Notes: a model not told the origin generated them from the letters alone. DNA of 64,000 nucleotides from an uncultured Caldilineales bacterium (GCA_937907455.1 CALESQ010000120.1:1-64000), one strand, 5' to 3'; numbered from the stretch's first letter, positions 42,047-51,631 are shown. A program made the numbers and translations.

Positions 42047-42089
42047 CTCTGCAGCCCCGCTTGCCCTCTGTAATTCCGGCGAAAAGGCT

Positions 42090-42569
42090 ATGTTTGAGCA
42101 ACCTCTTGAGTTTTTCCACGAAGACCAGCCGCCGCATATGCTGCGTGGTCAGGCCCTGCCCTATCCCGATCTGCAACGCGTGTGGGTGCGCGTGCAACTT
42201 GCCCCCTTTGCCGGCCACCCTGAGCTGGAGATGGTCATCCTCGACTCTGCCGCTCAGCCTGTGGCCAGCATGATCATGGTAGACGTGCAGTTTGCCTATG
42301 TTTCCCTTACCTTGCACCTGAAACAACCGCAGCCCGCTGCCCCCTACACGCTGCTGTTGCGCCTCACCCGCGATCATACGTTGCTTGATCAGCGTGCCGT
42401 TCCCTTTGTCCTTACCTTCGTCGAGCGCGACCAGGCCAAAGCCGAGGCTGAGGGCATGATTTGGCCGGAGCGCGGGGTGCCCATTACCCCCCTCACCCCT
42501 GAAGACGATCTCTCTGAGCCGTTGCCCGAGGATATACTCGCACTCTCCTCTCTCAACGGTGCCTCTTGA
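42090..42569 (+). CDS. Hypothetical beta-rich protein downstream of selC
   Basis: 159 residues from ATG 42090, placed just after selC; earlier in-frame ATGs lie inside the tRNA and are rejected. No family is recognised with confidence. The pattern of alternating hydrophobic strands (WVRVQLAPF, ELEMVILD, VASMIMVDVQFAYVSLTLHL, YTLLLRLTRD, VPFVLTFVER) suggests an Ig- or jelly-roll-like beta sandwich. The tail is acidic (TPEDDLSEPLPEDI). No signal peptide. It precedes the ATP-grasp gene by 106 bp. Confidence 0.65.
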   Translation: MFEQPLEFFHEDQPPHMLRGQALPYPDLQRVWVRVQLAPFAGHPELEMVILDSAAQPVASMIMVDVQFAYVSLTLHLKQPQPAAPYTLLLRLTRDHTLLDQRAVPFVLTFVERDQAKAEAEGMIWPERGVPITPLTPEDDLSEPLPEDILALSSLNGAS

Positions 42570-42675
42570 TGCAGGGCCGCTGTCCCTGAACCGCGGACTT
42601 CATTCAGTTTTATCCCCTGTTGCTGGCCTTTTCCGGCAGTGCGCCGGTCTATCTTTTATTTCGGCTCGGAGGCGT

Positions 42676-44040
42676 ATGGCAGCGATCAACTCTGCAATCA
42701 GCACTTATCTCGATTTAGCAACCCCGCAGGTTTTGGCCGATTCATGGGGGCAGTTGCAAGACGCCATGCGTAGCGACCATTTGCTGTTTGGCGAACGCTT
42801 GCTCTGTTCCGCTCTGCGTCCGCAATTTGTCACCGTGGCTGAGTGGAAAACCGCCAGCACCATGAGCACCACCCTGGTTTCCGCTTTTCACAAGGCCTAT
42901 CAGGCCATGTTGAGCAGTCCGGCTTTGCGCGGGCAGGTGTGGCTCACTCCTGAGGAAGAAACTCTGGTTGCCTGGGAGGCCGAAACGCATCTGCCTGTGC
43001 CCATTGGCCGCCTCGATTGCGCCTTGATCCACGATGCCGGTGGCGGTGACCCCGCACTGCGCCTGCTGGAGTATAATGCCGAAAGCCCCGCGGCCATTGC
43101 CTATGAAGATGGTCTGGCGCGGGCTTTTTTGCAGACGCCGTTGCTGCGTGCCTTTCAGCAGCATGTCGTCGCGCGTCCGCTTTGGGCCATGCCCGCAGCC
43201 CTGCAAACCCTGCTGCACATCTACCGCGCCTGGGGAGGGCGTACCCTGCCCACCATAGCTATCGTAGATTGGCAAGGTTTGCCCACCCAGCACGAGTTTT
43301 TGCTCTTCCAGGCCTATTTTGCCCGTCACGGCATTCGCGCTCTTATTGTTGATCCAGATGCGCTCAGCTATCAGGGCGGGGTATTGCGGGCCGCGGGGGA
43401 ACCGGTGGATTTTGTCTACAAGCGCATTCTTACCCACGAGTTGTTGGCGCGCTATGGCTTGCAGCATCCCCTTATTGATGCCGTGCGCGAGCGTGCGGTG
43501 TGCATGATGAATCGCTTTTCCTGCAAGCTGTTGCACAAAAAGGCCAGTCTGGCTTTGCTAAGCGACGAGGACAATGCCGCTCTCTTCAACCCGGCCGAAC
43601 AAGCAGCCATTGCCCGTCACATTCCTTGGACGCGGCGCATGGAAGAACGCCATACCCAGTTTGCCGGTGAGGAAATTGACCTGTTGCCCTTTGTGTTGGC
43701 TAATCGGCAGCGCCTTGTGCTCAAACCCAACGACGAGTACGGCGGCAAGGGCGTGGTGCTGGGCTGGGATGTAGAAGATGCCCAATGGCAGCAGGCTGTG
43801 GCCGATGCACTCGCTCAGCCCTCGGTGGTGCAAGAGCGAGTACCGTTGGGTAGCGAGCTGTTCCCCGTAGTCCTGCCAGATGGCAGCTTCGATATTCAGC
43901 CCCGCCTGGTAGATTTTGACCCCTTCATCTTTGACAACACCTATGCCGGCGGTTGTCTCACCCGGCTTTCTGCCGGTGGCCTGCTTAACGTGACTGCCGG
44001 GGGCGGTACCACCGTGCCCACCATGGTTGTGGCAGCGTAA
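42676..44040 (+). CDS. Circularly permuted ATP-grasp ligase, glutathionylspermidine synthase-like
   Basis: 454 residues from ATG 42676, with GGAGG immediately upstream. It has the order of circularly permuted ATP-grasp enzymes: an acidic substrate/metal loop RLLEYNAESPAAIAYEDGLA near residue 135, a central VDFVYKRI block, LVLKPNDEYGGKGVVLGWD near residue 350 for ATP, and VVQERVPLG after it. The family joins a carboxylate to an amine through an acyl phosphate. Two GCS2-type ligases follow on the same strand. The joint product is unknown; a small peptide, thiol or amide is plausible. Confidence 0.8.
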   Translation: MAAINSAISTYLDLATPQVLADSWGQLQDAMRSDHLLFGERLLCSALRPQFVTVAEWKTASTMSTTLVSAFHKAYQAMLSSPALRGQVWLTPEEETLVAWEAETHLPVPIGRLDCALIHDAGGGDPALRLLEYNAESPAAIAYEDGLARAFLQTPLLRAFQQHVVARPLWAMPAALQTLLHIYRAWGGRTLPTIAIVDWQGLPTQHEFLLFQAYFARHGIRALIVDPDALSYQGGVLRAAGEPVDFVYKRILTHELLARYGLQHPLIDAVRERAVCMMNRFSCKLLHKKASLALLSDEDNAALFNPAEQAAIARHIPWTRRMEERHTQFAGEEIDLLPFVLANRQRLVLKPNDEYGGKGVVLGWDVEDAQWQQAVADALAQPSVVQERVPLGSELFPVVLPDGSFDIQPRLVDFDPFIFDNTYAGGCLTRLSAGGLLNVTAGGGTTVPTMVVAA

Positions 44041-44259
44041 TCGTAAGCCATCACTGTTTTCTTGGAGACTGTTTAAAAAGCCTTAATCAGTGGTTTCGAT
44101 ACGCTGTTTTGACTGAAACACCGCGTCGGTTGCGGGCGTTATACTCAAAAACACGCCGGTTGGACGGGCTAACCCGCTACTCAACCACCTTGTTCACTGT
44201 GAAATACCGTTTTAAGCAGCTTCTTACTCCTTACTCTTTTTGATCCCCCAGGAGCCGCC
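44041..44259. other. Intergenic region before the first GCS2 gene
   Basis: No gene. Carries heptads TTACTCC, TTACTCT at 44224-44237, 20 bp before the AGGAG site of the next gene. A TATACT (44140-44145) lacks a well-placed -35. Confidence 0.4.
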
Positions 44260-45402
44260 ATGTCTACCCCGCCCAGCCTGCGCCTCGGCATCGAGGAAGA
44301 ATACCAGATTGTTGACCCCGAAACGCGCACCCTGCGCTACATCATCACGCGCACGCCCAGAGACGAGCGACCCGTGTTGCGCGGGACTGAGGGCGATACC
44401 CCCCTCGAACCGCCCCTGGCCAAGCTGATGGCTGACCTTGCCAAGCCCGTCTTCAATAGCGCCGCTGAGCTGGGTGAGGCGCTGATCGAACAGCGCCGCG
44501 CGGTGTGCCAGATGGCCAGCGACCGTGGCCTGTGGGTTGCCGCCGCCGGTACACATCCCTTTGCCGCCTGGTCGCAAACCAGCACCCCGTTGCATGGTCG
44601 CTATGAGGGTCTCACCGAAGAAATGCGTGCCGTAGCCAAGCGCCTGTTGATCTTTGGTGCCCACATCCATGTGGCTATCGAAGACCCCGGCATGGCGATT
44701 GATTGCATGAACACCGTGCGCTACATGCTGCCGCACCTGCTTTGCCTCTCCACCAGCTCGCCCTTTTTCGCCGGACATGACACCGGCCTTAAATCATACC
44801 GGGCGATTTTGCACGAAAACCTGCCGCGCAGCGGCGTCCCGCACGAATTCGCCTCGCCCGATGAATACAAGCACTACGTAGAGTTGCTCATCAAAACGCA
44901 CTGTATCCGCGGCGAAAACGATATTTGGTGGGATGTGCGTCCGCATCGTCAGCCTTCGTCGCTGGAGTTTCGTTTGTTTGACATGATGCCCGCAGTAGAG
45001 GACACCATCGGTCTGGTGGCCGCCGTGCAGGCGGTGGTAGCCTGGCTTACCGATCTGCGCGGCCACAACATCAGCTTCCGCCTCTACCCGCGCAGCCTGA
45101 TCGAAGAGAACAAATGGCGCGCCGAACGCTATGGCCTGGACGGCAAGCTGATTGATTTCGGCAAAGAGCAGCAGTTGCCCGCGCGTACCCTGGTGCGTGA
45201 GCTGTTGCGCCTGGCCGATCCCTATGTCGAGCGGCTTGGTTCGCGCCGCCAGATAGACCACCTCTACCAGGTGATCGAGCGCGGCACCAGCGCCGACCGC
45301 CAACGCCGTGTCTATCAGCAAAATGGTGGTAAGAAAAACCACAACGCTGCATTGATCGCCGTGGTTGATGCACTCGTCGCCGAAACCATGATCTGCCGCT
45401 AG
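44260..45402 (+). CDS. GCS2-type carboxylate-amine ligase (YbdK family), paralog A
   Basis: 380 residues; AGGAG precedes the ATG. The N-terminal [19 protein letters not shown], the KRLLIFGAHIHVAI block, TSSPFFAGHDTGLKSYR and WWDVRPHRQ...LEFRLFD are family blocks of glutamate-cysteine ligase type 2 (COG2170). Compared with paralog B at 45445-46593, the block MVELGTPVC is replaced by MADLAKPVF, so putative substrate-site residues differ (Glu to Asp, Thr to Lys, Cys to Phe). It may use another amine or acid, or act with B as a heteromer. Confidence 0.85.
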   Translation: MSTPPSLRLGIEEEYQIVDPETRTLRYIITRTPRDERPVLRGTEGDTPLEPPLAKLMADLAKPVFNSAAELGEALIEQRRAVCQMASDRGLWVAAAGTHPFAAWSQTSTPLHGRYEGLTEEMRAVAKRLLIFGAHIHVAIEDPGMAIDCMNTVRYMLPHLLCLSTSSPFFAGHDTGLKSYRAILHENLPRSGVPHEFASPDEYKHYVELLIKTHCIRGENDIWWDVRPHRQPSSLEFRLFDMMPAVEDTIGLVAAVQAVVAWLTDLRGHNISFRLYPRSLIEENKWRAERYGLDGKLIDFGKEQQLPARTLVRELLRLADPYVERLGSRRQIDHLYQVIERGTSADRQRRVYQQNGGKKNHNAALIAVVDALVAETMICR

Positions 45403-45444
45403 CGATGCAGCATGGCGAATTGAAACCCCTGCGAGAACACATCC

Positions 45445-46593
45445 ATGATAACCCGTCCCTCCCTCACTGTTGGCATCGAAGAAGAATATCAGATCATTGA
45501 GCCCGGCACGCGCGAGTTAAAATCCTTCATCACCCAGTTTATGGAATCCAAAGAGGGCGCGATGGAGATAAAAAAGGGCGAGTTGAAAGCTGGTGTCAAG
45601 CCAGAACTGCACGCCTCGATGGTCGAGCTGGGCACCCCGGTCTGCGCCAACGTAGCCGAGCTGAAAAGCGCACTCTTCGCCCAGCGCAATTCTATTTTTG
45701 AGCTGGCCGCGCAGCGCGGGCTGCAGATCGCCGCCGCCTCTACCCATCCCTTCTCGCATTGGCTGGGACAAGAGATTTCTCCCTATGAGCGCTACGCCAA
45801 GACCGTGGAAGATCACCAGATGATCGCCCAGCGCATGTTGATCTTTGGCATGCACGTACACGTCGGTGTGGAAGACCGCGACTTTGCCATTGATTGCATG
45901 GATACCGTGCGCTACATGCTGCCGCACATCCTGGCCCTCACCACCAGCTCTCCCTTCTGGGCCGGTCGTCAAACCGGTCTGAAGTCCTATCGCTCCGTGG
46001 TGTTCGAGGATTTACCCCGCACCGGCCTGCCGGAAAGTTTTTCTTCATGGGCGCACTTCGATCGTTTTGTGCAGCGCCTGGTTAACACCGGCTGCATCGC
46101 TGATGGTTCCAAGATCTGGTGGGATGTGCGCCCCCACTATGCCTTCCCTACACTGGAATTCCGCGTGCCCGACATCTGCACCCGCGCTGAAGAGGCCGTA
46201 GCAGTGGCTGCGCTGCTGCAAGCCATCGTCGCCTGGCTGTGGGAGCTGCGTCGCCGCAACATGACCTTCCGCAGTTATCGCCGTGATTTTATTGCCGAAA
46301 ACAAGCGCCGCGCCCTGCGCAACGGTCTCGATGGCATGATGATTGACTTCGGCAAAGAAATCGAAGTACCCACCCGCCAACTGGTGCGTGAACTGTTGCT
46401 GCTGGTAGACGAGCAGATTGACGAGTTGGGCAGCCGTGACGAAGTTGAAGTGATCTACCGCATTTTGGAGGACGGCACCAGCGCCGACCGACAGGTCAAG
46501 GTGTACCAGGAGCATGGCGGTGATGCCAATCGCGCCGAAGCTCTGCGCGCCGTGGTAGATCACCTGGTGCAGGAAACCGCTGAAGGGATTTAA
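45445..46593 (+). CDS. GCS2-type carboxylate-amine ligase (YbdK family), paralog B
   Basis: 382 residues, 42 bp after paralog A and clearly homologous over full length. Blocks: [87 protein letters not shown]. This copy keeps the canonical family residues. Family members have been reported with weak glutamate-cysteine ligase activity, but real substrates are mostly unknown. The duplicate plus ATP-grasp arrangement suggests stepwise ligation. Confidence 0.88.
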   Translation: MITRPSLTVGIEEEYQIIEPGTRELKSFITQFMESKEGAMEIKKGELKAGVKPELHASMVELGTPVCANVAELKSALFAQRNSIFELAAQRGLQIAAASTHPFSHWLGQEISPYERYAKTVEDHQMIAQRMLIFGMHVHVGVEDRDFAIDCMDTVRYMLPHILALTTSSPFWAGRQTGLKSYRSVVFEDLPRTGLPESFSSWAHFDRFVQRLVNTGCIADGSKIWWDVRPHYAFPTLEFRVPDICTRAEEAVAVAALLQAIVAWLWELRRRNMTFRSYRRDFIAENKRRALRNGLDGMMIDFGKEIEVPTRQLVRELLLLVDEQIDELGSRDEVEVIYRILEDGTSADRQVKVYQEHGGDANRAEALRAVVDHLVQETAEGI

Positions 46594-46594
46594 T

Positions 46595-47785
46595 GTGCCT
46601 GTTTTAGCACTGCGTCGCACTGCTGTTGCGGTGTTGATTTTCTGCCTGGCTGCGCTGGCACTGCTGGGGATGCCGGTGCTGGCGCGTCCGTTGCCCTCAG
46701 CACCACCCCTTGCCTTTTGCCCCGACTACGACGGCAACGGTCAGGTAGACGCCGCCGACATTACCCGCATTGCCGCATTGTGGGGTGGTTCCGCGCCCGA
46801 TCCCCGGTTTGATTTCGATGATGACCCCACGGTGACAGTGAGCGATGTCATGGCGGTGGCGGCGCGCTTCGGCTCTGCCTGCGCCGCCGGCAGCGGCTGT
46901 CTGTTCTTTCCACCCGATAACATCTGGAACGCCCGCGTTGATGCGCTCCCTGCCGATGCCAACTCGGCGGCCTACGTGCAGGCCATTGGTACGGCCGCCG
47001 GGCTGCATCCTGACTTTGGCGCCGGTTTGTGGGATGGCGGCCCTATTGGCATTCCTTTCGTTGTCGTGCCCACCGTTCAACCGCCTGTGGCTGTGGCCTT
47101 CGACTACGCCGACGAGAGCGACCCCGGCCCTTATCCCATTCCCACCGCTGCGCCCATCGAGGGTGGCCCAGACAGCGATGGTGACCGCCATGTGCTGGTG
47201 TTGCGCAACGGCGATTGTCGCCTGTTCGAGACCTATTATGCTTGGCCCACACCTGATGGCAGTTGGTACGGCGGTTCGGGTGCAGTGTTTGATCTCAATG
47301 CACACGCCCTGCGTCCAGCAGGCTGGACTTCAGCCGATGCCGCCGGTCTGCCCATTCTGTCGGGGCTGGTGCGCTACGACGAGATAGCCAGCGGACGAAT
47401 TGAGCATGCCCTGCGCTTCACCGCTCCGCGCACCCGTCGGGCCTATGTCTGGCCCGCACGTCATTATGCTTCCAGCCTCACCGACCCCGCCCTGCCGCCC
47501 ATGGGACAGCGCTTCCGCCTGCGCGCCGACTTCGATGTGTCCGGTTTTTCATCGGTCAACCGCGTGATTTTGACAGCACTCAAAGAATATGGAATGATGC
47601 TGGCTGACAATGGCTCCGCCTGGTATCTTTCAGGCGTGCCCGACGAACGCTGGGACAACGCCGATCTGCATCAATTGCAGACCGGCGTCCACGGCTCGGA
47701 TTTCGAGGCTGTAGATGTTTCCGGCTTGCTGCTGCACCCCGACTCGGGTCAGGTCAGGCCGACCTCTGCGCCATCATCACCCTGA
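46595..47785 (+). CDS. Secreted protein with dockerin-like calcium-binding repeat
   Basis: 396 residues from a GTG that overlaps the preceding stop region. A signal peptide (residues 1-32, LIFCLAALALLGMPVLARP) is followed by a dockerin type I-like pair of EF-hand loops: DYDGNGQVDAADITRIAALW and FDFDDDPTVTVSDVMAVAA. The remaining 300 residues begin FPPDNIWNARVDALPADANS and form an unrecognised secreted domain with conserved-looking Asp, His and Trp. No cohesin or cellulosome gene is present, so the dockerin-like unit is probably a calcium-binding structural module. Confidence 0.75.
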   Translation: MPVLALRRTAVAVLIFCLAALALLGMPVLARPLPSAPPLAFCPDYDGNGQVDAADITRIAALWGGSAPDPRFDFDDDPTVTVSDVMAVAARFGSACAAGSGCLFFPPDNIWNARVDALPADANSAAYVQAIGTAAGLHPDFGAGLWDGGPIGIPFVVVPTVQPPVAVAFDYADESDPGPYPIPTAAPIEGGPDSDGDRHVLVLRNGDCRLFETYYAWPTPDGSWYGGSGAVFDLNAHALRPAGWTSADAAGLPILSGLVRYDEIASGRIEHALRFTAPRTRRAYVWPARHYASSLTDPALPPMGQRFRLRADFDVSGFSSVNRVILTALKEYGMMLADNGSAWYLSGVPDERWDNADLHQLQTGVHGSDFEAVDVSGLLLHPDSGQVRPTSAPSSP

Positions 47786-47961
47786 TAGCAGGCCGGTCAG
47801 GTAATCGTCTGGAGACTGAGTACAGCATAAACAAAGCGCCGTCGCCACCTACTCGATCGGCGGCCCGCTGCTTAAGCTCAGTTACAAAGCACTAAGTTGG
47901 CGCTCTGCACTCCAAGCCAGCCCGGTTTTGCCTTACACCCCGGAAAGCATTCATTTCATTC

Positions 47962-49212
47962 ATGTCGCATCTTGCTGACGCCCGCTGGCCGCTGCCACAG
48001 GGGGTTGTGGATCTACTCTACGAAGACGCCGCCGACAAGCGCGGCCTGGAAGCCGCCCTGCGCGGTTGTTTTCGCGTTTGGAGCTACGACGAGCTGATTG
48101 CACCCACCTTTGAGTATGCCGATACGTTGGCCTCGGAGGCAGGCACGCAGCTTGCCGAAGAGATGTACCGCTTCACCGACCGTGATGGCCGCACCCTGGC
48201 CCTGCGCCCTGAACTGACCATCCCCGCCGCGCGCGTGGCGGCCACCCGGCTCTACGACCAAGCCATGCCACTGCGTCTGTGCTACATCGGCCCGGTGTTT
48301 CGCTACGAAGCACCTCAGGCCGGGCGTCAGCGTGAGTTCACTCAGGCAGGCGTGGAGCTGATCGGCGCCGCTGGCCCCGCGGCCGATGCCGAGGTGCTGG
48401 CGCTCACTGCCGAGGCACTGCGCACCGCCGGGCTTACCCGTTTTCAGCTTGCTCTCGGCCAAATGGCCTTTTTTCATGCCCTGCTGGTTGAGTTGAACCT
48501 CACGCCGGTCGCCTTGCATACGCTGCAAAGCGCGTTGGACCGCAAAAACGCCGCTGATATTGCCGCGGCGCTGGCAGCCATCCCCGCCAGCCCTGCCCTG
48601 CACCGCACGTTGCTGGCCCTGCCCGCCTTGTCCGGTGGCCCCGTCATTCTCCACACTGCCCGCACCCTTTGCCTGAACCCAGCAATGACCGCGGCACTCG
48701 ACCATCTGGCTGCGCTGCATGAGTTGCTGCACGGCTATGGTGTGGCCGATCACATCACTTTCGACTTGGGCGAGACCCGTGCCATGCAATATTATACCGG
48801 CATCACCTTCAAGGGGTACACGCCCGGCGTCGGTTTTGCCATTTGTTCCGGCGGGCGCTACGATGACCTGCTGGCTCATTTTGGGCGGCCTCAGCCCGCT
48901 GTGGGCTGTGCGCTTTGGGTGGATAGAATAGCCCTGGCGCGGCAGCGGCAGGGCTGGCAGCCTTCCCCACTGCGTGCCGATCTGCTGTGGCTGGGGGAAC
49001 TTTCGCCTGCCTGCCTGGCCGCGCTGATCGAGCTGCGCCGCCGCGGCCTGCGCGTAGAACTACACCTGGGCGATGCCGCTGTTGATGTTCAGTCGGCCCG
49101 CGCGCCGCGCCTGGCCCATTGTGTGGATGCAGATACCGTGCGGCTGCGCACCGCCGAGGGCACGCGCACGCTGTCCATCACCGCGCTGATGCACGAGGCT
49201 GCCACATGGTAA
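47962..49212 (+). CDS. hisZ: ATP phosphoribosyltransferase regulatory subunit
   Basis: 416 residues, a histidyl-tRNA synthetase paralog without tRNA-charging function. Class II synthetase motifs remain: PTFEYADTL, LRPELTIPAARVAATRL (motif 2 region), FRYEAPQAGRQREFTQAGVE and GRYDDLLAHFGRPQPAVGCAL. It pairs with the short HisG encoded next, to form the regulated first enzyme of histidine synthesis. hisG overlaps its end by 7 bp. No His-rich leader peptide was seen ahead of it. Confidence 0.92.
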   Translation: MSHLADARWPLPQGVVDLLYEDAADKRGLEAALRGCFRVWSYDELIAPTFEYADTLASEAGTQLAEEMYRFTDRDGRTLALRPELTIPAARVAATRLYDQAMPLRLCYIGPVFRYEAPQAGRQREFTQAGVELIGAAGPAADAEVLALTAEALRTAGLTRFQLALGQMAFFHALLVELNLTPVALHTLQSALDRKNAADIAAALAAIPASPALHRTLLALPALSGGPVILHTARTLCLNPAMTAALDHLAALHELLHGYGVADHITFDLGETRAMQYYTGITFKGYTPGVGFAICSGGRYDDLLAHFGRPQPAVGCALWVDRIALARQRQGWQPSPLRADLLWLGELSPACLAALIELRRRGLRVELHLGDAAVDVQSARAPRLAHCVDADTVRLRTAEGTRTLSITALMHEAATW

Positions 49213-49871
49213 ATCGTCTGGCTGCTGATCGCCTGGTGGTGGCACTACCCAAAGGCCGCTTGCTGGAGGAAGCCCGCACTTGTCTGGAGCAGGCCGGTTA
49301 TGGCCTGCGTGCTGGTGACAACGACCGCCAATTACTGTTGCCTTCTGCCGCACCGCACCTGAGCTACGTGCTGGCCAAGCCCGGTGATGTGCCGGTGTAT
49401 GTGGAAAACGGCGCTTGTGATTTGGGCATTGCTGGTCTCGATGTGCTGCGCGAGCATCAACCCGATCTGCTGGAGCCGCTGCTGCTGCCGTTTGGCTACT
49501 GCCGCCTGGCCGTAGCTGGGCCTGCAGCACGCGGTGATCATCCGTTGCGGCTGGAGCCGAACCCGCGCGTAGCTACCAAGTTTCCCCGCCTGACCGAGGC
49601 TTTCTTTCGCAGCCGAGGGGTCAGCGCCGAGATTATCGAGTTGTCCGGCAGTGTCGAGCTGGCCCCGCTGGTAGATCTGTCTGATCTGATTGTGGATCTG
49701 GTGCAGAGCGGTCAGACGCTGCACGACAATGGACTGCGTGAGCTGCGCGTGGTGCTGCACAGCCAGGCCGTGCTGGTAGCCAACCGCGCGGCGTGGCGGC
49801 TGAAAACCGCCGTGATCGAGACTTTTGTGGCCGATCTGCGCCGCGCGGTGGAGGAAATGTCCAATGCCTGA
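49206..49871 (+). CDS. hisG: ATP phosphoribosyltransferase, short form
   Basis: 221 residues, the catalytic short form that needs HisZ. It joins ATP and PRPP. LVVALPKGRLLEEARTCLEQ is the N-terminal block; DLGIAGLDVLREH and VATKFPRLTEAFF follow; the PRPP loop is ELSGSVELAPLVDLSDLIVD. The missing C-terminal regulatory domain confirms the short type. Confidence 0.96.
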   Translation: MVNRLAADRLVVALPKGRLLEEARTCLEQAGYGLRAGDNDRQLLLPSAAPHLSYVLAKPGDVPVYVENGACDLGIAGLDVLREHQPDLLEPLLLPFGYCRLAVAGPAARGDHPLRLEPNPRVATKFPRLTEAFFRSRGVSAEIIELSGSVELAPLVDLSDLIVDLVQSGQTLHDNGLRELRVVLHSQAVLVANRAAWRLKTAVIETFVADLRRAVEEMSNA

Positions 49872-50787
49872 ATTTACCGTCCGCCCTGCCGCCAGGCAGG
49901 AATTCGCCGCGTTTGTCGCCTGGTACATCGAAGAGCGCAGCCGCGATCCGCGCTTTGCTGCCACCGCGGGCAATGCCTGGCAGCGTTTTCTGTTTCGACG
50001 CTGGGTGTTGCCGCGCTATCTGCGCACGCGTACCAATCAACTGGTATTGGAACAGGATGGCAGCTTCGCAGGCTTTGCCGTGGTTGAGCAGGCCGGTGAC
50101 ACCGTCACTCTGAGCGAATTCCGTGTAGAGCCGGGCTTTGCAGTGCCTGAACTGCTTAAGGCACTGCTGGCTGCTGTTGAAACACTGGCACGCGACCGCG
50201 AATATCGCTATGTGCGTCTGGCTCCGCTTGATAGCAGCGCCGAACACCTGGCGCTCTACCGGGCTGCGGGCTATGAGCTGCTGGACTACTACCTGTGGAG
50301 CTACCGCGGTGAGCTGACAGGCGAGGTTGCCCCTGCCGGCCTGACGCTGCGCTCTCTGTTGCCGCGCGATGGCCTCAGCGAGCGCCTGCACTGGCTGGCT
50401 ATCGAAATGGACGCCTCGGCGGTGGTGGCGCGCGAGCTGATTGACAGCAGCCTGCTGCCGCAGCGCCCTTCACCTTTCCCTTCATATCGCATTGAACAGC
50501 ACGGCGACGCGGTAGGTTATGTGTCAGTACGCGCGGATGAGCGCAATGATGGGGTGCTGTCGCTGGCGCTTTCGCTTCAACCGGCTCTGTGGGGCAGCGA
50601 GATCGAGACGCAGGCCGTGCTGGCTGCCGTGGCTACCCACCGCGCCGCAGCGCCGGTGGCGGTGCGCATCATGCTCAACACCACGGCACATGCCGACCGC
50701 GCCGAAGCGGTTTACAGCCGCCTCGGTCTTAGCCGCATGTTGGATGACCGGCCTTTGCTGGTGAGGGATTTGGCTGCGCTGCCGTAG
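49864..50787 (+). CDS. GNAT-family N-acetyltransferase, probably two GNAT folds
   Basis: 307 residues, overlapping hisG by 8 bp. The first half has GNAT-like strands (FAGFAVVEQ, VTLSEFRVEPGFAVPELLKAL, YRYVRLAPLD, LYRAAGYELLDYYLW); the second repeats the pattern (AVGYVSVRADERNDGVLSLA, VRIMLNTTAHADRAEAVYSRLGLSRMLD). Tandem GNAT proteins often acetylate small molecules or proteins. Its place inside the his operon is unusual. No known histidine step needs it; co-transcription may be incidental. Confidence 0.75.
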   Translation: MPEFTVRPAARQEFAAFVAWYIEERSRDPRFAATAGNAWQRFLFRRWVLPRYLRTRTNQLVLEQDGSFAGFAVVEQAGDTVTLSEFRVEPGFAVPELLKALLAAVETLARDREYRYVRLAPLDSSAEHLALYRAAGYELLDYYLWSYRGELTGEVAPAGLTLRSLLPRDGLSERLHWLAIEMDASAVVARELIDSSLLPQRPSPFPSYRIEQHGDAVGYVSVRADERNDGVLSLALSLQPALWGSEIETQAVLAAVATHRAAAPVAVRIMLNTTAHADRAEAVYSRLGLSRMLDDRPLLVRDLAALP

Positions 50788-50825
50788 ATAGTTCACAGCG
50801 CTGCCTGCATAACACTTCCAACGCT

Positions 50826-50853
50826 TTGACAGCCTGCTGTTTGCGCGTATACT
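50826..50853 (+). promoter_or_regulatory. Sigma70-type promoter ahead of hisA
   Basis: TTGACA at 50826-50831, a 16-bp spacer, TATACT at 50848-50853; it leaves only about 13 nt before the hisA ATG. Confidence 0.7.
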
Positions 50854-50872
50854 GACTTTCATACCACACTGT

Positions 50873-51631
50873 ATGTTGATCTTTCCTGCCATTGATTTAC
50901 GTCGCGGGCGTTGCGTGCGTCTACGCCAGGGCGACCCCACCGCTGAAACTGTGTTCGGCGATGATCCCGCGGCTATGGCACGCCATTGGGCTGCCCAGGG
51001 AGCCCAATGGCTGCATGTGGTCAATCTGGATGGCGCGTTGGGCGATCAGGCTGCCGATGCCCCGAATCTGCGCTGCCTGGCGGCTATCCGTGCCGTGATT
51101 GATCTGCCCATTCAGTTCGGCGGCGGGCTGCGCACGCTGGATGATGTGGCCCTTGCTCTGCGTTTGGGGGCCACGCGTGTGGTGCTGGGCACAGCATTGC
51201 TGCAAGATTCTGCATTGGCCGCCACCGCAGTGCGGCGTTTCGGCAGCGAGGCGATTGTGGCCGGTCTGGATGCACGCGGCGGTTATGTAGCTACTCATGG
51301 CTGGCAGTCTGCCAGCACTGTAACTGTTTTGGAGTTGGCTCGTCACCTGGCTGCGGCCGGTGTGCTGCGCGCGGTTTACACCGATATTGCCCGTGATGGC
51401 ATGTTGAGCGGTGTGGATGTCGCGGGCAGTGTGGCATTGGCCGAACACAGTGGCCTGGCTGTGATTGCCAGCGGCGGCGTGCGCGATCTGGATGATATCC
51501 GCGCACTGCTGGCAGTGACTGCCCGCGGCGTTGAAGGTGTTATTGCTGGTCAGGCTCTTTACACTGGTTCGCTGGATCTGCGTAGTGCTGTGGCACTGGC
51601 AGACGCGCAGACAATGGAATTGTCTGGCTGA
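50873..51631 (+). CDS. hisA: ProFAR isomerase
   Basis: 252-residue TIM barrel (1-(5-phosphoribosyl)-5-[(5-phosphoribosylamino)methylideneamino]imidazole-4-carboxamide isomerase). [18 protein letters not shown] holds the first catalytic Asp and [15 protein letters not shown] the second. [12 protein letters not shown] and [13 protein letters not shown] are phosphate-binding loops. It has its own promoter; the transcript leader is very short and lacks a clear ribosome site. Confidence 0.96.
   Translation: MLIFPAIDLRRGRCVRLRQGDPTAETVFGDDPAAMARHWAAQGAQWLHVVNLDGALGDQAADAPNLRCLAAIRAVIDLPIQFGGGLRTLDDVALALRLGATRVVLGTALLQDSALAATAVRRFGSEAIVAGLDARGGYVATHGWQSASTVTVLELARHLAAAGVLRAVYTDIARDGMLSGVDVAGSVALAEHSGLAVIASGGVRDLDDIRALLAVTARGVEGVIAGQALYTGSLDLRSAVALADAQTMELSG

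Noticed and set aside
44041..44259. Insertion-sequence remnant (ACTGTTTAAAAAG-like end)
   Set aside because: No matching inverted end, no target duplication and no transposase fragment.
47786..47961. Histidine leader peptide attenuator before hisZ
   Set aside because: No short frame with consecutive His codons and no terminator hairpin in this gap.
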